From Edaphobacter sp. (GTDB lineage: Bacteria; Acidobacteriota; Terriglobia; Terriglobales; Acidobacteriaceae): 64,000 bases of DNA. Position 1 is the stretch's first letter, and every line of letters starts with the position of its first letter. Below, piece by piece: positions 25,378 to 34,648 of this stretch. The position numbers and the translations under genes were made by a program. The stretch is taken from the NCBI RefSeq assembly GCF_028283685.1, contig NZ_JAPWKF010000007.1, forward strand, positions 124,001 to 188,000. The letters run 5' to 3'. The notes under the pieces were generated by a model. The model saw only the letters and a list, made by a program, of their open reading frames with translations. It searched no databases and was not told the DNA's origin.

Positions 25378-25508
25378 GGGACTCACTCCTGAGACAGCGT
25401 GCAATTGAGTTGTAGGCAAGGGGAAAGAACGCGGAACAGACGGGGTTTCGCGATGCGATTAGGGTACGCCCCGGCGCGGCAATCGACAAGAGAATCGTGA
25501 CCGGATGC

Positions 25509-25538
25509 AAAAAGGCCGCCCAGCGCCGGGCGGCCTTT
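25509..25538 (-). terminator. Intrinsic terminator of pyk
   Basis: AAAGGCCGCCC (25511-25521) pairs with GGGCGGCCTTT (25528-25538); read on the minus strand it ends in TTTTT. It lies 26 nt after the pyk stop codon. Confidence 0.9.
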
Positions 25539-25563
25539 CAATGTTTCCAAGCGGTCAAACGAT

Positions 25564-27144
25564 TTAGCGACGCTTTGCCGCTTTCTTCGCTGGCTTAGCA
25601 GCCTTCTTCGCGGGTTTCGCGGACTTCTTTGCCGCCTTTGACTTTGCGGCACGGGCAGGAACATCCTTCTCCCGATCGCCGATCATGTGCAGCCGCATGA
25701 AGTTAGTCGCACCCGAGCGTGTCCGCGTACCGGCGACGATGCCGACGATCTGACGCTCCTGAACGCCCGCATGCAGCTCCAGAATATCTTCGGCCATATT
25801 CACCAGCATATCCGTGTCATGGAAACGCGAGCACAGCAGAGGATACGTTCCCCACAACAGCATCGAGCGGTTGATCACCTTCTCAAACGGCGACAGAGCG
25901 AAGATCGGAGGGTCAGGACGGTACTTCGACAGAAGCCGCGCCGTGGCGCCGCTCTCGGTAAAGATTGCAATCGCCGCCATGTCCAGGTCCTGCGCCGAAT
26001 GCGCCATGCACTCGCAGATCGTCTCGGCCACCGACAGACGAACACCGCGTGCATGATGCTTCGTCGGAGGAGGATCGCGGCGGATCTGCTCTTCGGTCTC
26101 GATGACGATCTTCGCCATCATGGCGACCGACTCGACCGGATACTTGCCGGCCGCGCTCTCCGCCGAAAGCATCACGGCATCGGTGCCGTCATAGACGGCA
26201 TTGGCCACGTCGGAGGCCTCAGCGCGGGTCGGACGAGGATTCTCGATCATTGACTCGAGCATCTGCGTCGCCGTGATCACAGGCTTGCGATACTCCGAGG
26301 CGCGGCGAATGATGTGCTTCTGAATCGCCGGTACCTTCTCCGGAGGAACCTCGACGCCGAGATCGCCACGCGCAACCATGATGGCATCCGTCACCTCGAG
26401 AATTGAGTCAAGGTGCTCGATCGCCTGCGGCTTCTCCAGCTTCGCGATGATCCACGCATCCGAGTTCAGCTCAGCCAGGCGGCTCTTGACATGACGGACG
26501 TCGTCCGCCGTGCGCACGAAGGAGACAGCAATCGTATCCACGCCCTCACCGACGGCGAAGACCAGATCTTCTTCGTCCTTCTCTGTCAGCGACGGTACCT
26601 TCACCGGGATGCCCGGCAGGTTGATGCCCTTGTTCTCGCCCAGCGTGCCGCCGTTGACGATGCGGCAGACAACGTCGCCGCCCTTGATCTGCTCGACCAT
26701 CAGCTCGATCAGGCCATCTGAGAGCAGGATGCGGGAGCCGGGCTCAAGATTCTCGGCCAGCGTGGTGAATGTTGTTCCCACCATCGCTGCGGTACCTGCG
26801 ATCTCGCGCGGCGTGATGATGATCTGCTTGCCCGCAACCAGCTGCACCGGCTTGTGATCCTTCAGCTTGCCGGTACGGATCTTCGGCCCCTGCAGGTCGG
26901 CGAGAATGCAGATCGGTTTCCCTTCCTCGCGCGAGACCTGGCGCACCATGCGGATCAGCTCCGCCTTCTGCTCATGCGATCCATGCGAGAAGTTCAGTCG
27001 TGCCACGTCGAGTCCTGCGCGTACCAGCTTGCGGAAGACCTCGATCGAACTTGAGGCCGGCCCCAGGGTTCCGACGATCTTAGCGCGGCGAAGAGTGCCG
27101 GCTCCGTTTGAGAGGGTGTCGATAAAAGAAGCCTTGGTGGTCAT
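25564..27144 (-). CDS. pyk: Pyruvate kinase with Lys/Ala-rich tail
   Basis: Converts PEP + ADP to pyruvate + ATP in glycolysis. From ATG 27144 the product has 526 residues. AKIVGTLGPASSS and VARLNFSHGSHEQ form the start of the barrel; ILADLQGPKIRTG, the catalytic-lysine region IIAKLEKPQAIEHLD, and VMVARGDLGVEVPPEKVP follow, with ITATQMLESM and PTRAEASDVANAV. The C-terminus carries about 30 extra residues made almost only of Lys, Ala, Pro and Ser (KKSAKPAKKAAKPAKKAAK), like bacterial histone-H1-type tails, which is not usual for the enzyme. The frame extends to an ATG at 27234, adding 30 unconserved residues; neither start has a clear Shine-Dalgarno sequence. Confidence 0.93.
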   Translation of the reverse strand: MTTKASFIDTLSNGAGTLRRAKIVGTLGPASSSIEVFRKLVRAGLDVARLNFSHGSHEQKAELIRMVRQVSREEGKPICILADLQGPKIRTGKLKDHKPVQLVAGKQIIITPREIAGTAAMVGTTFTTLAENLEPGSRILLSDGLIELMVEQIKGGDVVCRIVNGGTLGENKGINLPGIPVKVPSLTEKDEEDLVFAVGEGVDTIAVSFVRTADDVRHVKSRLAELNSDAWIIAKLEKPQAIEHLDSILEVTDAIMVARGDLGVEVPPEKVPAIQKHIIRRASEYRKPVITATQMLESMIENPRPTRAEASDVANAVYDGTDAVMLSAESAAGKYPVESVAMMAKIVIETEEQIRRDPPPTKHHARGVRLSVAETICECMAHSAQDLDMAAIAIFTESGATARLLSKYRPDPPIFALSPFEKVINRSMLLWGTYPLLCSRFHDTDMLVNMAEDILELHAGVQERQIVGIVAGTRTRSGATNFMRLHMIGDREKDVPARAAKSKAAKKSAKPAKKAAKPAKKAAKRR

Positions 27145-27258
27145 AGAGAAATTGTTGCTGAAGTCCCTTTCAAACGCCGCGAGAGTAATGTCGATCTCGC
27201 TGAATGGATCACACAAAGGTGCTCCGTTGGACATTCTAACCGTCTGGAGGCGGAAAGG

Positions 27259-28131
27259 CTAAGATGGCTCTGCGTTCTGATCGTTTACCGGCATATGGCC
27301 ATGCAGATGAAACTGCGCATTAAACTCCGCCCCGAAGAAGACGCTGAGCGAGATGATGTAGAGCCAGAACAGCAAGGCGATGCCCGCGCCCAGCGAACCA
27401 TAGACCTGCGAGTAGTTGGCGAAACGGGTGACATACCAGCCAAAAGTCAGCGTCGTCAGAAACCACATCGCCGTGGCGGCGACGGCACCGGGCAGCACCT
27501 GCCGCCATGGCTGACGCGACGGTGTCCCCATGTGGTAGATCAGGCCAATCAGGCCGATGGAGCTTGCGAGAGCCACGCCCCAGCGAATGATCGAAGCAAC
27601 CACGTAGACCTCCGTTCGCATGGAGGGCACCACATGGTAGGCGAGCCATCGGGTGACGAAATGACCGAAGACGACCAGCATGCTGGCGATACCAAGCGGA
27701 AGCAGCGACAGAGGCACCAGGGCGTACGATCGCATCCGTCGCGCCACAAAGGTCCAGCAGTCTCCCGGCAGTTCACTGGCACGGCGAAGCCCCTCCATAT
27801 AGGTCGCGATCACGCTTGACGCGCCGGTCAGCGAGACTAAAAAAGCCAGCAGCAAAGCCTGCGCCGACTTGGAGCTGTGGGGCTGGAAATAGGCTTCCAG
27901 CAGCGGCATCACCTGCGGCGGCAGAATCCGGCTGAAAAAGTAGCTGACCTGGTTGCGAATCGGAGCGTTATCCGGAAGCACCGCAATCACCGCAGCAGAG
28001 ACGATCATGGCTGGAAACAACGCCACCATCGCCGAATATGCCGCCGATTGCGCGAGATTGAATACGTCATGCTCCACCGCCTTCAAGACCGCGCGATGGA
28101 GAATGACGTGGATGCGGAGCATTTGTCTCAC
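27259..28131 (-). CDS. YihY/BrkB-family membrane protein
   Basis: This 290-residue inner membrane protein has about six helices. The family signatures are LAQSAAYSAMVALFPAMIVS near the N-terminus, and YSQVYGSLGAGIALLFWLYI with FGAEFNAQ near the C-terminus. It was once thought to be RNase BN, which is wrong; the actual role is unknown, perhaps transport. The start is GTG 28131 or ATG 28122, with no strong Shine-Dalgarno sequence to choose. It is upstream of pyk on the same strand with a gap of about 114 bp. Confidence 0.88.
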   Translation of the reverse strand: MRQMLRIHVILHRAVLKAVEHDVFNLAQSAAYSAMVALFPAMIVSAAVIAVLPDNAPIRNQVSYFFSRILPPQVMPLLEAYFQPHSSKSAQALLLAFLVSLTGASSVIATYMEGLRRASELPGDCWTFVARRMRSYALVPLSLLPLGIASMLVVFGHFVTRWLAYHVVPSMRTEVYVVASIIRWGVALASSIGLIGLIYHMGTPSRQPWRQVLPGAVAATAMWFLTTLTFGWYVTRFANYSQVYGSLGAGIALLFWLYIISLSVFFGAEFNAQFHLHGHMPVNDQNAEPS

Positions 28132-28196
28132 AGGGTCGTCTCAGGCTCCAGGGACGGTTGAAGATGCCCGATGATATCCGCAGTAGCGGTGATAGG

Positions 28197-28706
28197 TTAG
28201 GACTTCGACTTCCAATGATTCAGGAACTCCGTGACGTCGCTCGACCTCATGTTACGCATATTCTCAAACTCTTTGTTTGCCTGGGAATAAAGAAGTGCGC
28301 CATTCGAATCGAGCACCGCGAGCGCGGGAACTCCCTTCTCGATGGGAACCTTGTACTGCTTCGCAACATCCACATTCCGGTCAAAGCGGCCGATGTCCAC
28401 GTGGACGACGACAAAGTGCTTCGCCAGAAGCTGAGCGTTCACGTTGTCCTGCATGTAATAGTCCAGCACCTGGCAGTCACCGCACCAGTTTCCGCCGAAG
28501 TCCAGAATGACCCGCTTCCGCTCCGCCTTTGCCTTCTTCACCGCTGCGGAGATATCCATCCTGGCGTTCGCCGTGTCCGAATAGATGTTCTTCTTGACGA
28601 ACGGCACCGTCATCTGCGCCTGCGCGGTTACCCCGGCCAGAAGACCCGTGAAGAGTGCGGCGACCGCAAAACGCCGTAAGAATGACTTAAACATGAATCT
28701 GCCCAT
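28197..28706 (-). CDS. Exported thioredoxin-like protein
   Basis: This 169-residue protein has a signal peptide (FAVAALFTGLLAGVTAQA). The thioredoxin fold follows: VILDFGGNWCGDCQVL holds the redox pair Cys75-Gly-Asp-Cys78, VVVHVDIGRFDRN is the central strand region, and VPIEKGVPALAVLD has the cis-proline. It probably works as a periplasmic thiol reductase or isomerase. The Cys-Gly-Asp-Cys site differs from the Cys-Gly-Pro-Cys of thioredoxin. ATG 28706 has AGGA about 8 nt upstream. A perfect 8-bp inverted repeat lies just upstream and may be an operator. Confidence 0.85.
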   Translation of the reverse strand: MGRFMFKSFLRRFAVAALFTGLLAGVTAQAQMTVPFVKKNIYSDTANARMDISAAVKKAKAERKRVILDFGGNWCGDCQVLDYYMQDNVNAQLLAKHFVVVHVDIGRFDRNVDVAKQYKVPIEKGVPALAVLDSNGALLYSQANKEFENMRNMRSSDVTEFLNHWKSKS

Positions 28707-28717
28707 ATGGATTCCTC

Positions 28718-28739
28718 AAACAAGATACTTGTCTTGTTT
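28718..28739. promoter_or_regulatory. Palindrome upstream of the thioredoxin-like gene
   Basis: AAACAAGA (28718-28725) and TCTTGTTT (28732-28739) form a perfect inverted repeat with a 6-bp gap. It ends 12 bp from the start codon of the minus-strand gene, where a repressor would overlap the promoter or leader. Confidence 0.4.
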
Positions 28740-28800
28740 AAGATGCAACATGGGCAGAGGAGACGCAAACCGCTTCCGGCTCGTTTGGAACGTCCGGGGT

Positions 28801-30015
28801 CTAATCCTTGTTTCCGGTGTAGTACCCGTCCCGCGTCTGGAGACGCAGATCCTTCTTCTTCGCCGTCAGATCTATCTGGTGATATCCATCCGCCGCCGTC
28901 GCCGTATCCGGGGTATATCCCAGCCGGTACTGTGAACGCAGCTCCTCGGCGATCTGATCGTAGATCTGGGCGACCGTCTGCTTCTTCGACACCTCGAAGA
29001 GACGCCCTCCGGTCTCCTGCGTCATCCGCTCCAGGATCTTCTTTCCATCGACATGGCTGTTTCCGCCGCCTCCAGGACCGCCGCGCCCGCCGCCACCACC
29101 ACGACCTCCGCCGCCACCCGGATAACCACCACCCCCTGGATAGCCTCCTCCGCCTCCAGGAAACCCGATGCCGCCGCCACGGGGAACGTGCCCCCCGTTG
29201 TTGCCGTGGTTGCCGGAGTTCGACTCGCTTCCTTTGAAGTAAATGGCATAGAGAATGGCGTCCGCGCGCTGCGCCGACTCAATCGACTTCACCAGGTTCT
29301 CTTTGCTTCCGTTGTCGACCCCATCGGAGAGGATGATCAGCGCCTTTCTCCCCTTCTGCTTGCTCATCAACTCATCCGATGCCAGGAACGTCGCATCGTA
29401 GAGCGTCGTTCCGCCGCCGGCGTGTCCGCCCCTGCCCTGCTGTCTTCCGCTACCGCTGCCGGAATCATCCGAGGGGTCATTCGACGAATTGTTGCTGCTC
29501 CGGCTCGGCGTGTCGACCTGCTTCAATCCGGCCTGCAGCTTGGGCCGCGAATTGGTGAGATCGGCCAGGAGGTCCGTCTGATTGGCGAACTGGATGATAA
29601 AGGCCCGATCCTTGTCCGTCTTGAGCATCTCGTCCAGAAAGGTGCCGCTCGCCTCGCGCTCGTCGTCGATCACATCGCGTTGACTGTAGCTGGTATCGAT
29701 CAACAGGCCAAGGGTCAGAGGCAGATTGCTGTCTAGATCGAAGTAACGGATCGTCTGCTGATGACCATCCACCTGCAGATCGAAATCATCCTTGTGCAGG
29801 TCGCGGACGAGAGCTCCCTTCTTGTCGCGAACAACCACAGGAATGTTGACCAGGCGGGCATCGACAGAGATAGTAGGAGCCGTGGTCGCCGGTGCAGCTT
29901 GTGTCTGGGCCGCTGAAGTCACGGCACTCGACTGCGCACGGCCAGACAGAGGAATCAGGGATATAAGAGCGATCCATGCCCAAGAGCGGAGAGCGGCCAT
30001 TTTTTGGAGCGGCAT
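28801..30015 (-). CDS. Acidobacterial VWFA-domain exported protein
   Basis: This 404-residue protein when started at ATG 30015 has a signal peptide (SWAWIALISLIPLSGRAQ). An N-terminal beta domain (VDARLVNIPVVVRDKKGALV, KDDFDLQVDG) is followed by a von Willebrand A domain with the MIDAS motif DTSYS and SDGVDNGSKENL. This arrangement is the VWFA-related family that is expanded in Acidobacteria. A Ser/Asn/Asp-rich loop (about 170-195) and a long Gly/Pro-rich loop (FPGGGGGYPGGGGYPGG and on) interrupt the A domain. A role in binding a surface partner or substrate is assumed. The start is uncertain: ATG 30000 is also possible, and neither has a good Shine-Dalgarno sequence. Confidence 0.8.
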   Translation of the reverse strand: MPLQKMAALRSWAWIALISLIPLSGRAQSSAVTSAAQTQAAPATTAPTISVDARLVNIPVVVRDKKGALVRDLHKDDFDLQVDGHQQTIRYFDLDSNLPLTLGLLIDTSYSQRDVIDDEREASGTFLDEMLKTDKDRAFIIQFANQTDLLADLTNSRPKLQAGLKQVDTPSRSSNNSSNDPSDDSGSGSGRQQGRGGHAGGGTTLYDATFLASDELMSKQKGRKALIILSDGVDNGSKENLVKSIESAQRADAILYAIYFKGSESNSGNHGNNGGHVPRGGGIGFPGGGGGYPGGGGYPGGGGGRGGGGGRGGPGGGGNSHVDGKKILERMTQETGGRLFEVSKKQTVAQIYDQIAEELRSQYRLGYTPDTATAADGYHQIDLTAKKKDLRLQTRDGYYTGNKD

Positions 30016-30097
30016 ACGCCCGTATAGACGAGATCTCGCGAAATATGTTGCGCTTATCCGGTCATATGGCCTGAAACGACTCAGAACAATCCTCATC

Positions 30098-30119
30098 CCA
30101 GAGGTCTACAGACCTTTGG
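30098..30119. promoter_or_regulatory. 22-bp near-perfect palindrome between divergent genes
   Basis: AGGTCT (30102-30107) and AGACCT (30110-30115) flank AC, and the outer CCA/TGG extend the symmetry with one mismatch. It sits in the 257-bp divergent region between the VWFA gene and the GGDEF-EAL gene and could be an operator. The rest of this region is A+T-rich without a gene. Confidence 0.4.
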
Positions 30120-30272
30120 ACTAAAAAAATGATGGCTTTTATTAAAGTTTTCAGAGAAAGTGATTCATAAATAAGGCTGTTGAACTACGATCACAGCACT
30201 GGATCCATACCGCAAGCAACCTAATCAGGCCAACACGCAACCATACACATAACTTGTTGTTAAAGAAGCGAT

Positions 30273-32675
30273 TTGCGACTCGTTTCCCGTGACAACACCA
30301 ACCGACTTCGAACACGAGATAGAACCTTGAGGGCTTGGGTGTTGGACTCCCCCCGACCGTGGATGTGGAAGGCTGGATTCGTCGTTGTGTCCCTGTTTCT
30401 TGGACTTTCCCTAGTCTGGAGTATCCACCAAGGGCTGCACGAGAGCCAGGCATTCACCATCGTCATCGCAGTCGCCGGTATCACGCTGGCGCTCTGGGCC
30501 ATCCTTCACGATCGATACAGCCGGATCGCTCATCAGCAGAAGGAGGAAGCGCTCTCACGTTTCCACGCCGCAACCGAATCCTGTCTTAATGCCTTCTGCC
30601 TGCTCGATGCCGTCCGCGACAGTGAAGGAAGGATCGTTGACTTCCGCGTACAGTATGTCAATGCCAACGCCCAGGATCAGATTGGCCTGTCCCAGGTCCA
30701 GATCGTCGGGAAGAACTTCAGCGAAGCTCTTCCCCGCCTGCTGACAAAACGCATGTTCGAGGTCTTCTGCGAAGTCGCTGAAACCGGCATCCCCCGCACT
30801 GAGATGTACGAGGTTCCCGCGGAAGCTCATATCAGGCCCTCATGGATCCGCTACCAGGTCATTCGTCTTGGAGATGGCCTCGCCGTTACATCCAGCGATA
30901 TCAGCGAGACCAAGTCCGCCCAGCAAAGATACGAGCAGCTCGTCACGTTCACGGATTCGGTAATTCAACACGCACCCTTCAGCATTATCGCGACGGACAC
31001 ACGCGGCATCATCACGGCCATGAACCAGGCTGCCGAGAAACTGACCGGGTACTCGCGAACGGAGCTGGTGGGTAATGTCTCCATCACGGTTCTCTACGAT
31101 GAGCGCGAACTGACAGCGCGCGCCGAGCCGGCCCATGACTACGCCGACGACATCGAGCAGATCGGCTTCGAGATCCTTACTGCAGGAGCGTCCGCGGGAA
31201 CGGTCGACGAGAAGGAGTGGACCCTGATCTGCCGTGACGGCTCCCGCATTCCGACTAGCGTGGCCATGCGCGCCGTCTCTTCGGAATCAGGTGAGATCAA
31301 TGGCTATGTAAGTATCGCGATCGATATCACGGACCGTCGCCAGATGCTCCAATACGTCACGCACCTCGCGACCCATGACCAGCTCACAGGCCTCGTTGGC
31401 CGCGCTCTGCTCCGGGACAAGACCGTCGAAGCAGTCGAGCGCGCTCGGCGTTATGGAACCAAGGTGGCGCTTTTTGTGGTGGACCTGGACCAGTTCAAGC
31501 GCATCAACGATTCTCTCGGTCATTCCTCCGGAGACCAGATTCTCATCGAAGCCGCCACCCGGCTCCGGCGCGCGGTTCGCAGCACCGACGTCGTCGCCCG
31601 CGTCGGAGGAGATGAGTTTGTCGTCGTAATGACGGACATCACCTCGCTGGCGGACGTCGAGCTCTGCGCCTCGAACCTCGTCGCCAAACTCTCACCCGAG
31701 ATCAAGATCGACGAGTACCTCGTCAACGTCACGGCCAGCGTCGGCGTCTGCGTCTACCCCGACTTCGCATCGGACGCCAAGCATCTGCTCAAGCGTGCCG
31801 ATTCGGCCATGTACGCTGCGAAGGAGCGTGGCCGCAACCAGCACCAGGTCTTCACCGAGGACATGCTCAAGGAGACCGCCGATCGGCTCACCATGGAGCA
31901 TGCACTACGCCATGCCCTTGCCAACAAGGAGCTGTCGCTGCACTATCAACCACAGCTCTCGCTGACCACCGGCCTGGTGACAGGCATGGAAGCCCTGCTG
32001 CGCTGGAAGCATCCCAAGCTCGGCAGCGTATCTCCTGCACAATTTATTCCGCTGGCAGAAGAGACGGGCCTCATTATCTCCATCGGAGAATGGGCCTTCA
32101 TGACCGCCTGCCATGAGGGCAAAACTCTTCAGGACACGCTGGGGTCGGATCTGACCGTCTCCGTCAATCTGTCGCCTCGACAGTTACAGCAACGCAACCT
32201 GGTCGAGGTGATCGAACATGCGCTGGCCTCAAGTGGGCTGGCTGCACGCAACCTCGAGATTGAGATCACCGAAAACATGTTGATGGTCAATACGGACAAC
32301 AATCTGAGCAAGCTGCAGCGTATCCGTGAGCTTGGCGTTCGTATCTCCATCGACGACTTCGGGACCGGTTTCTCGAGCTTCTCCTATCTGCTGCAGTACC
32401 AGGTTGACCGCCTCAAGATCGACAAGAGCTTCGTCAAGCAGGCTGGGACCGACCCGAACGCAGCCGCTGTTGTTCGAACCATCATCGCCATGTCGCACGG
32501 GCTCTCCATCCGCGTCGTCGCCGAAGGCGTCGAGACCGACGAACAGCTTCGCTTCCTGATGCGCCGAAAGTGCGATGAGGCCCAGGGCAACTACATCGCC
32601 GGGCCCGTGCCATTCAGCGAGTTCGCGAATACCGCAGGATCCTGCAACGGACTGAGCATCCTGCAGAGCATCTGA
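30273..32675 (+). CDS. PAS-GGDEF-EAL cyclic di-GMP signalling protein
   Basis: This 800-residue membrane-bound protein has two hydrophobic segments at about residues 33-80. Two PAS-like domains follow (about 95-215 and 225-355, the second with FSIIATDTRGIITAMNQAAE). Then come a GGDEF domain with intact GGDEF at about residue 445 (ARVGGDEFVV) and an EAL domain with GMEALLRWKHP at about 573 and SIDDFGTGFSS. Both catalytic motifs are complete, so it may make and degrade cyclic di-GMP, often with one activity dominant. The start is taken as TTG 30273, weakly supported by AAAGAAG; ATG 30363 would remove part of the N-terminus. Confidence 0.93.
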   Translation: MRLVSRDNTNRLRTRDRTLRAWVLDSPRPWMWKAGFVVVSLFLGLSLVWSIHQGLHESQAFTIVIAVAGITLALWAILHDRYSRIAHQQKEEALSRFHAATESCLNAFCLLDAVRDSEGRIVDFRVQYVNANAQDQIGLSQVQIVGKNFSEALPRLLTKRMFEVFCEVAETGIPRTEMYEVPAEAHIRPSWIRYQVIRLGDGLAVTSSDISETKSAQQRYEQLVTFTDSVIQHAPFSIIATDTRGIITAMNQAAEKLTGYSRTELVGNVSITVLYDERELTARAEPAHDYADDIEQIGFEILTAGASAGTVDEKEWTLICRDGSRIPTSVAMRAVSSESGEINGYVSIAIDITDRRQMLQYVTHLATHDQLTGLVGRALLRDKTVEAVERARRYGTKVALFVVDLDQFKRINDSLGHSSGDQILIEAATRLRRAVRSTDVVARVGGDEFVVVMTDITSLADVELCASNLVAKLSPEIKIDEYLVNVTASVGVCVYPDFASDAKHLLKRADSAMYAAKERGRNQHQVFTEDMLKETADRLTMEHALRHALANKELSLHYQPQLSLTTGLVTGMEALLRWKHPKLGSVSPAQFIPLAEETGLIISIGEWAFMTACHEGKTLQDTLGSDLTVSVNLSPRQLQQRNLVEVIEHALASSGLAARNLEIEITENMLMVNTDNNLSKLQRIRELGVRISIDDFGTGFSSFSYLLQYQVDRLKIDKSFVKQAGTDPNAAAVVRTIIAMSHGLSIRVVAEGVETDEQLRFLMRRKCDEAQGNYIAGPVPFSEFANTAGSCNGLSILQSI

Positions 32676-32684
32676 TACGGATGC

Positions 32685-32942
32685 TCAGGTTGTCTGGTTT
32701 CTGCGGAAGAAGTGGTAGATCGCAAGCAGCAGAATCGCTCCAATCAGCGAGACGATAAACCCGGCCGACTGCCCTTCCTGATAGTGTCCGATCATCCTGC
32801 CGAGAAACGTTCCGAGGAACGATCCTGCGATTCCAAGGACCATCGTGATCAAAATTCCCCCAGGATCTTTCCCTGGCATAATCAACTTGGCAAGGGCGCC
32901 GACAACCAGCCCAATCAGGGCTGTCCACAACAGGCTCAGCAT
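32685..32942 (-). CDS. GlsB/YeaQ/YmgE-family stress membrane protein
   Basis: This 85-residue protein has three glycine-rich membrane helices (LLWTALIGLVVGALAKLIMP, GGILITMVLGIAGSFLG, FIVSLIGAILLLAIYHFF). It belongs to the 'transglycosylase-associated' PF04226 family, which is induced by stress in several bacteria and has no proven enzymatic role. ATG 32942 is preceded by AGGAGG at 7 nt. It is convergent with the GGDEF-EAL gene. Confidence 0.88.
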   Translation of the reverse strand: MLSLLWTALIGLVVGALAKLIMPGKDPGGILITMVLGIAGSFLGTFLGRMIGHYQEGQSAGFIVSLIGAILLLAIYHFFRRNQTT

Positions 32943-33073
32943 AGAGATGCCTCCTAGTCGTTCTGTTGCATGACCTCCGGATGACCGCTCCGGTGGCGTC
33001 AAGCATACCCCGGCCAATACGTTTTCGAACAGCGCAATCTTCTGCGTTGTTGAACAACGATGCGCCTCAAACG

Positions 33074-34537
33074 CTAGTAGGCCTGGAGCAGATTGACAGG
33101 AAGCCGAATCTGGAAGCAGGTGGCATGGGGGCGTGAGTCGATCGCGACCGATCCTGCATGCTTTCCGACGATACGCTGCACCGTATCCAGCCCCAGTCCC
33201 ATGGCCGTCCCCAGGGGCTTGGTGGTGAAGAAAGGCTCAAAGATGCGCGACTGAATCTCTGGCTGGATTCCCGGCCCGTTATCCCGAACCTCAACCAGCA
33301 CCATCTTTGCGGTACACCGAATCGCAATCGTCAGAATGCCTTCATCGTGCATCGCATCCAGAGCGTTCTCGATCAACGCCGACCAGACCTGATTCAGCTC
33401 ACTGCCGTATGCGCTGACCAGGGGCAGCTCCGGTTCAGACTCCAGCTTCGTCTCCACGCGATTCATGCGCGAGCGAAACATCGCCAGCACGTTGCGAATC
33501 GATTCGACCAGATCGATCTCCTGCACCGGCGCCTGATCCATAAACGAATACCCCCGAATCGCGCTGATGAGTTCGAAGATCCGTTCACTGGAATCCATCA
33601 CCGTGTGCGACATCGCCTCGACCTGCAGCGAACCGGAGACGGTCGTAATCGCCATCGGCAACACACTCGGGCCAACGATTGCTTCCAGCTGCTCCAGCTT
33701 TGCCGTCGTGACGCACATCTCCGCCAGAATCGGCCCATACTCCCAGGGGGTCATCACACCATGCGCCGCAAGCCACTCCGACAGCTCCTGCTCCCGGTCG
33801 CTCGCCTCCAGAGGGCTTCGCGGCAACGCCGAATATTCGAAGCTGTTGCGCACGTCCTGTTGCAGATTCCGAAACCACTGATGATACTGCTCCAGTTGCT
33901 CCTCTGAGGTGAACATCCTCCCCAGTCGATACTTTGCCTCGTCCGTGCGCACTAACTCGGCGGCAATCATCGACGCGGAACGCTGTGCAGCCGAGGCCGG
34001 ATTATTGAGCTCGTGGGAGAGATTCGCAGCCAGCTTTCCCAGGGCAAGCAGCTTTTCCGCCTGCTCATCCATGCGGGTAAAGTCGCGAACGCGGTCCAGC
34101 AGGAGCGTCACACTGCGTTGCCCCATCGAGGGAATAACCTGCAACATCTCACCGAAGAGATCCTGGTGAATATCCAGCACCCAGACCTCTCCCACACATC
34201 GTCCGTCCGCGCCCCAGGACTTCATTCGCGAAAATGGAAGCTTACCCGTCAGGTGCGCCGTACGCCCCACAAAGCGCGAAACCGGCCCGGACTTGCGGCG
34301 ATGTACCATCACGTCTCCGCGCAGAATGATGGTCATATGAAAGGAGGGTTGGTCTTCGCAGAAGATGAGCGCCCCATCTTCCCCAACGCGTTCCGTACTG
34401 TGCGTCGCGAACCAGCGATACTCCTGCTCCGTCAGACCATCCAATACCGCTATCCCACGCAGAGCCTCGACGACCTGTTCGATCGGCGTCGGCTCAGCCG
34501 GCGACGCCGCAAGCGGACGACCGCCTGCGGAAGGCAC
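33074..34537 (-). CDS. Cyclic-nucleotide-binding-domain sensor histidine kinase
   Basis: This 487-residue soluble kinase has an N-terminal cNMP-binding-like domain (about 25-150, LDGLTEQEYRWFATHS, TIILRGDVMVHR). A dimerisation helix with the phospho-acceptor His follows (LAANLSHELNNPASAA). Further on is a long helical region, and then the ATPase domain with N-box ALIENALDAM, G1 DNGPGI, F-box FEPFFTTKP and G2 GTAMGLGL. It has no membrane segment, so it senses a cytosolic signal, perhaps a nucleotide or redox cofactor. No response regulator is adjacent. Similar kinases in Acidobacteria lie next to thioredoxin-reductase-like genes; none is seen here. Confidence 0.9.
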   Translation of the reverse strand: MPSAGGRPLAASPAEPTPIEQVVEALRGIAVLDGLTEQEYRWFATHSTERVGEDGALIFCEDQPSFHMTIILRGDVMVHRRKSGPVSRFVGRTAHLTGKLPFSRMKSWGADGRCVGEVWVLDIHQDLFGEMLQVIPSMGQRSVTLLLDRVRDFTRMDEQAEKLLALGKLAANLSHELNNPASAAQRSASMIAAELVRTDEAKYRLGRMFTSEEQLEQYHQWFRNLQQDVRNSFEYSALPRSPLEASDREQELSEWLAAHGVMTPWEYGPILAEMCVTTAKLEQLEAIVGPSVLPMAITTVSGSLQVEAMSHTVMDSSERIFELISAIRGYSFMDQAPVQEIDLVESIRNVLAMFRSRMNRVETKLESEPELPLVSAYGSELNQVWSALIENALDAMHDEGILTIAIRCTAKMVLVEVRDNGPGIQPEIQSRIFEPFFTTKPLGTAMGLGLDTVQRIVGKHAGSVAIDSRPHATCFQIRLPVNLLQAY

Positions 34538-34648
34538 ACTAGAGGCGTTCCATGCGGTTTCAGTAGTGATCGCGACCCCTCGTTCCGAAGACTTCGGAAA
34601 CGTCTTCAGACTACCCCAGAACCGGACGTCACGCCTCCCCCGTCAGGG

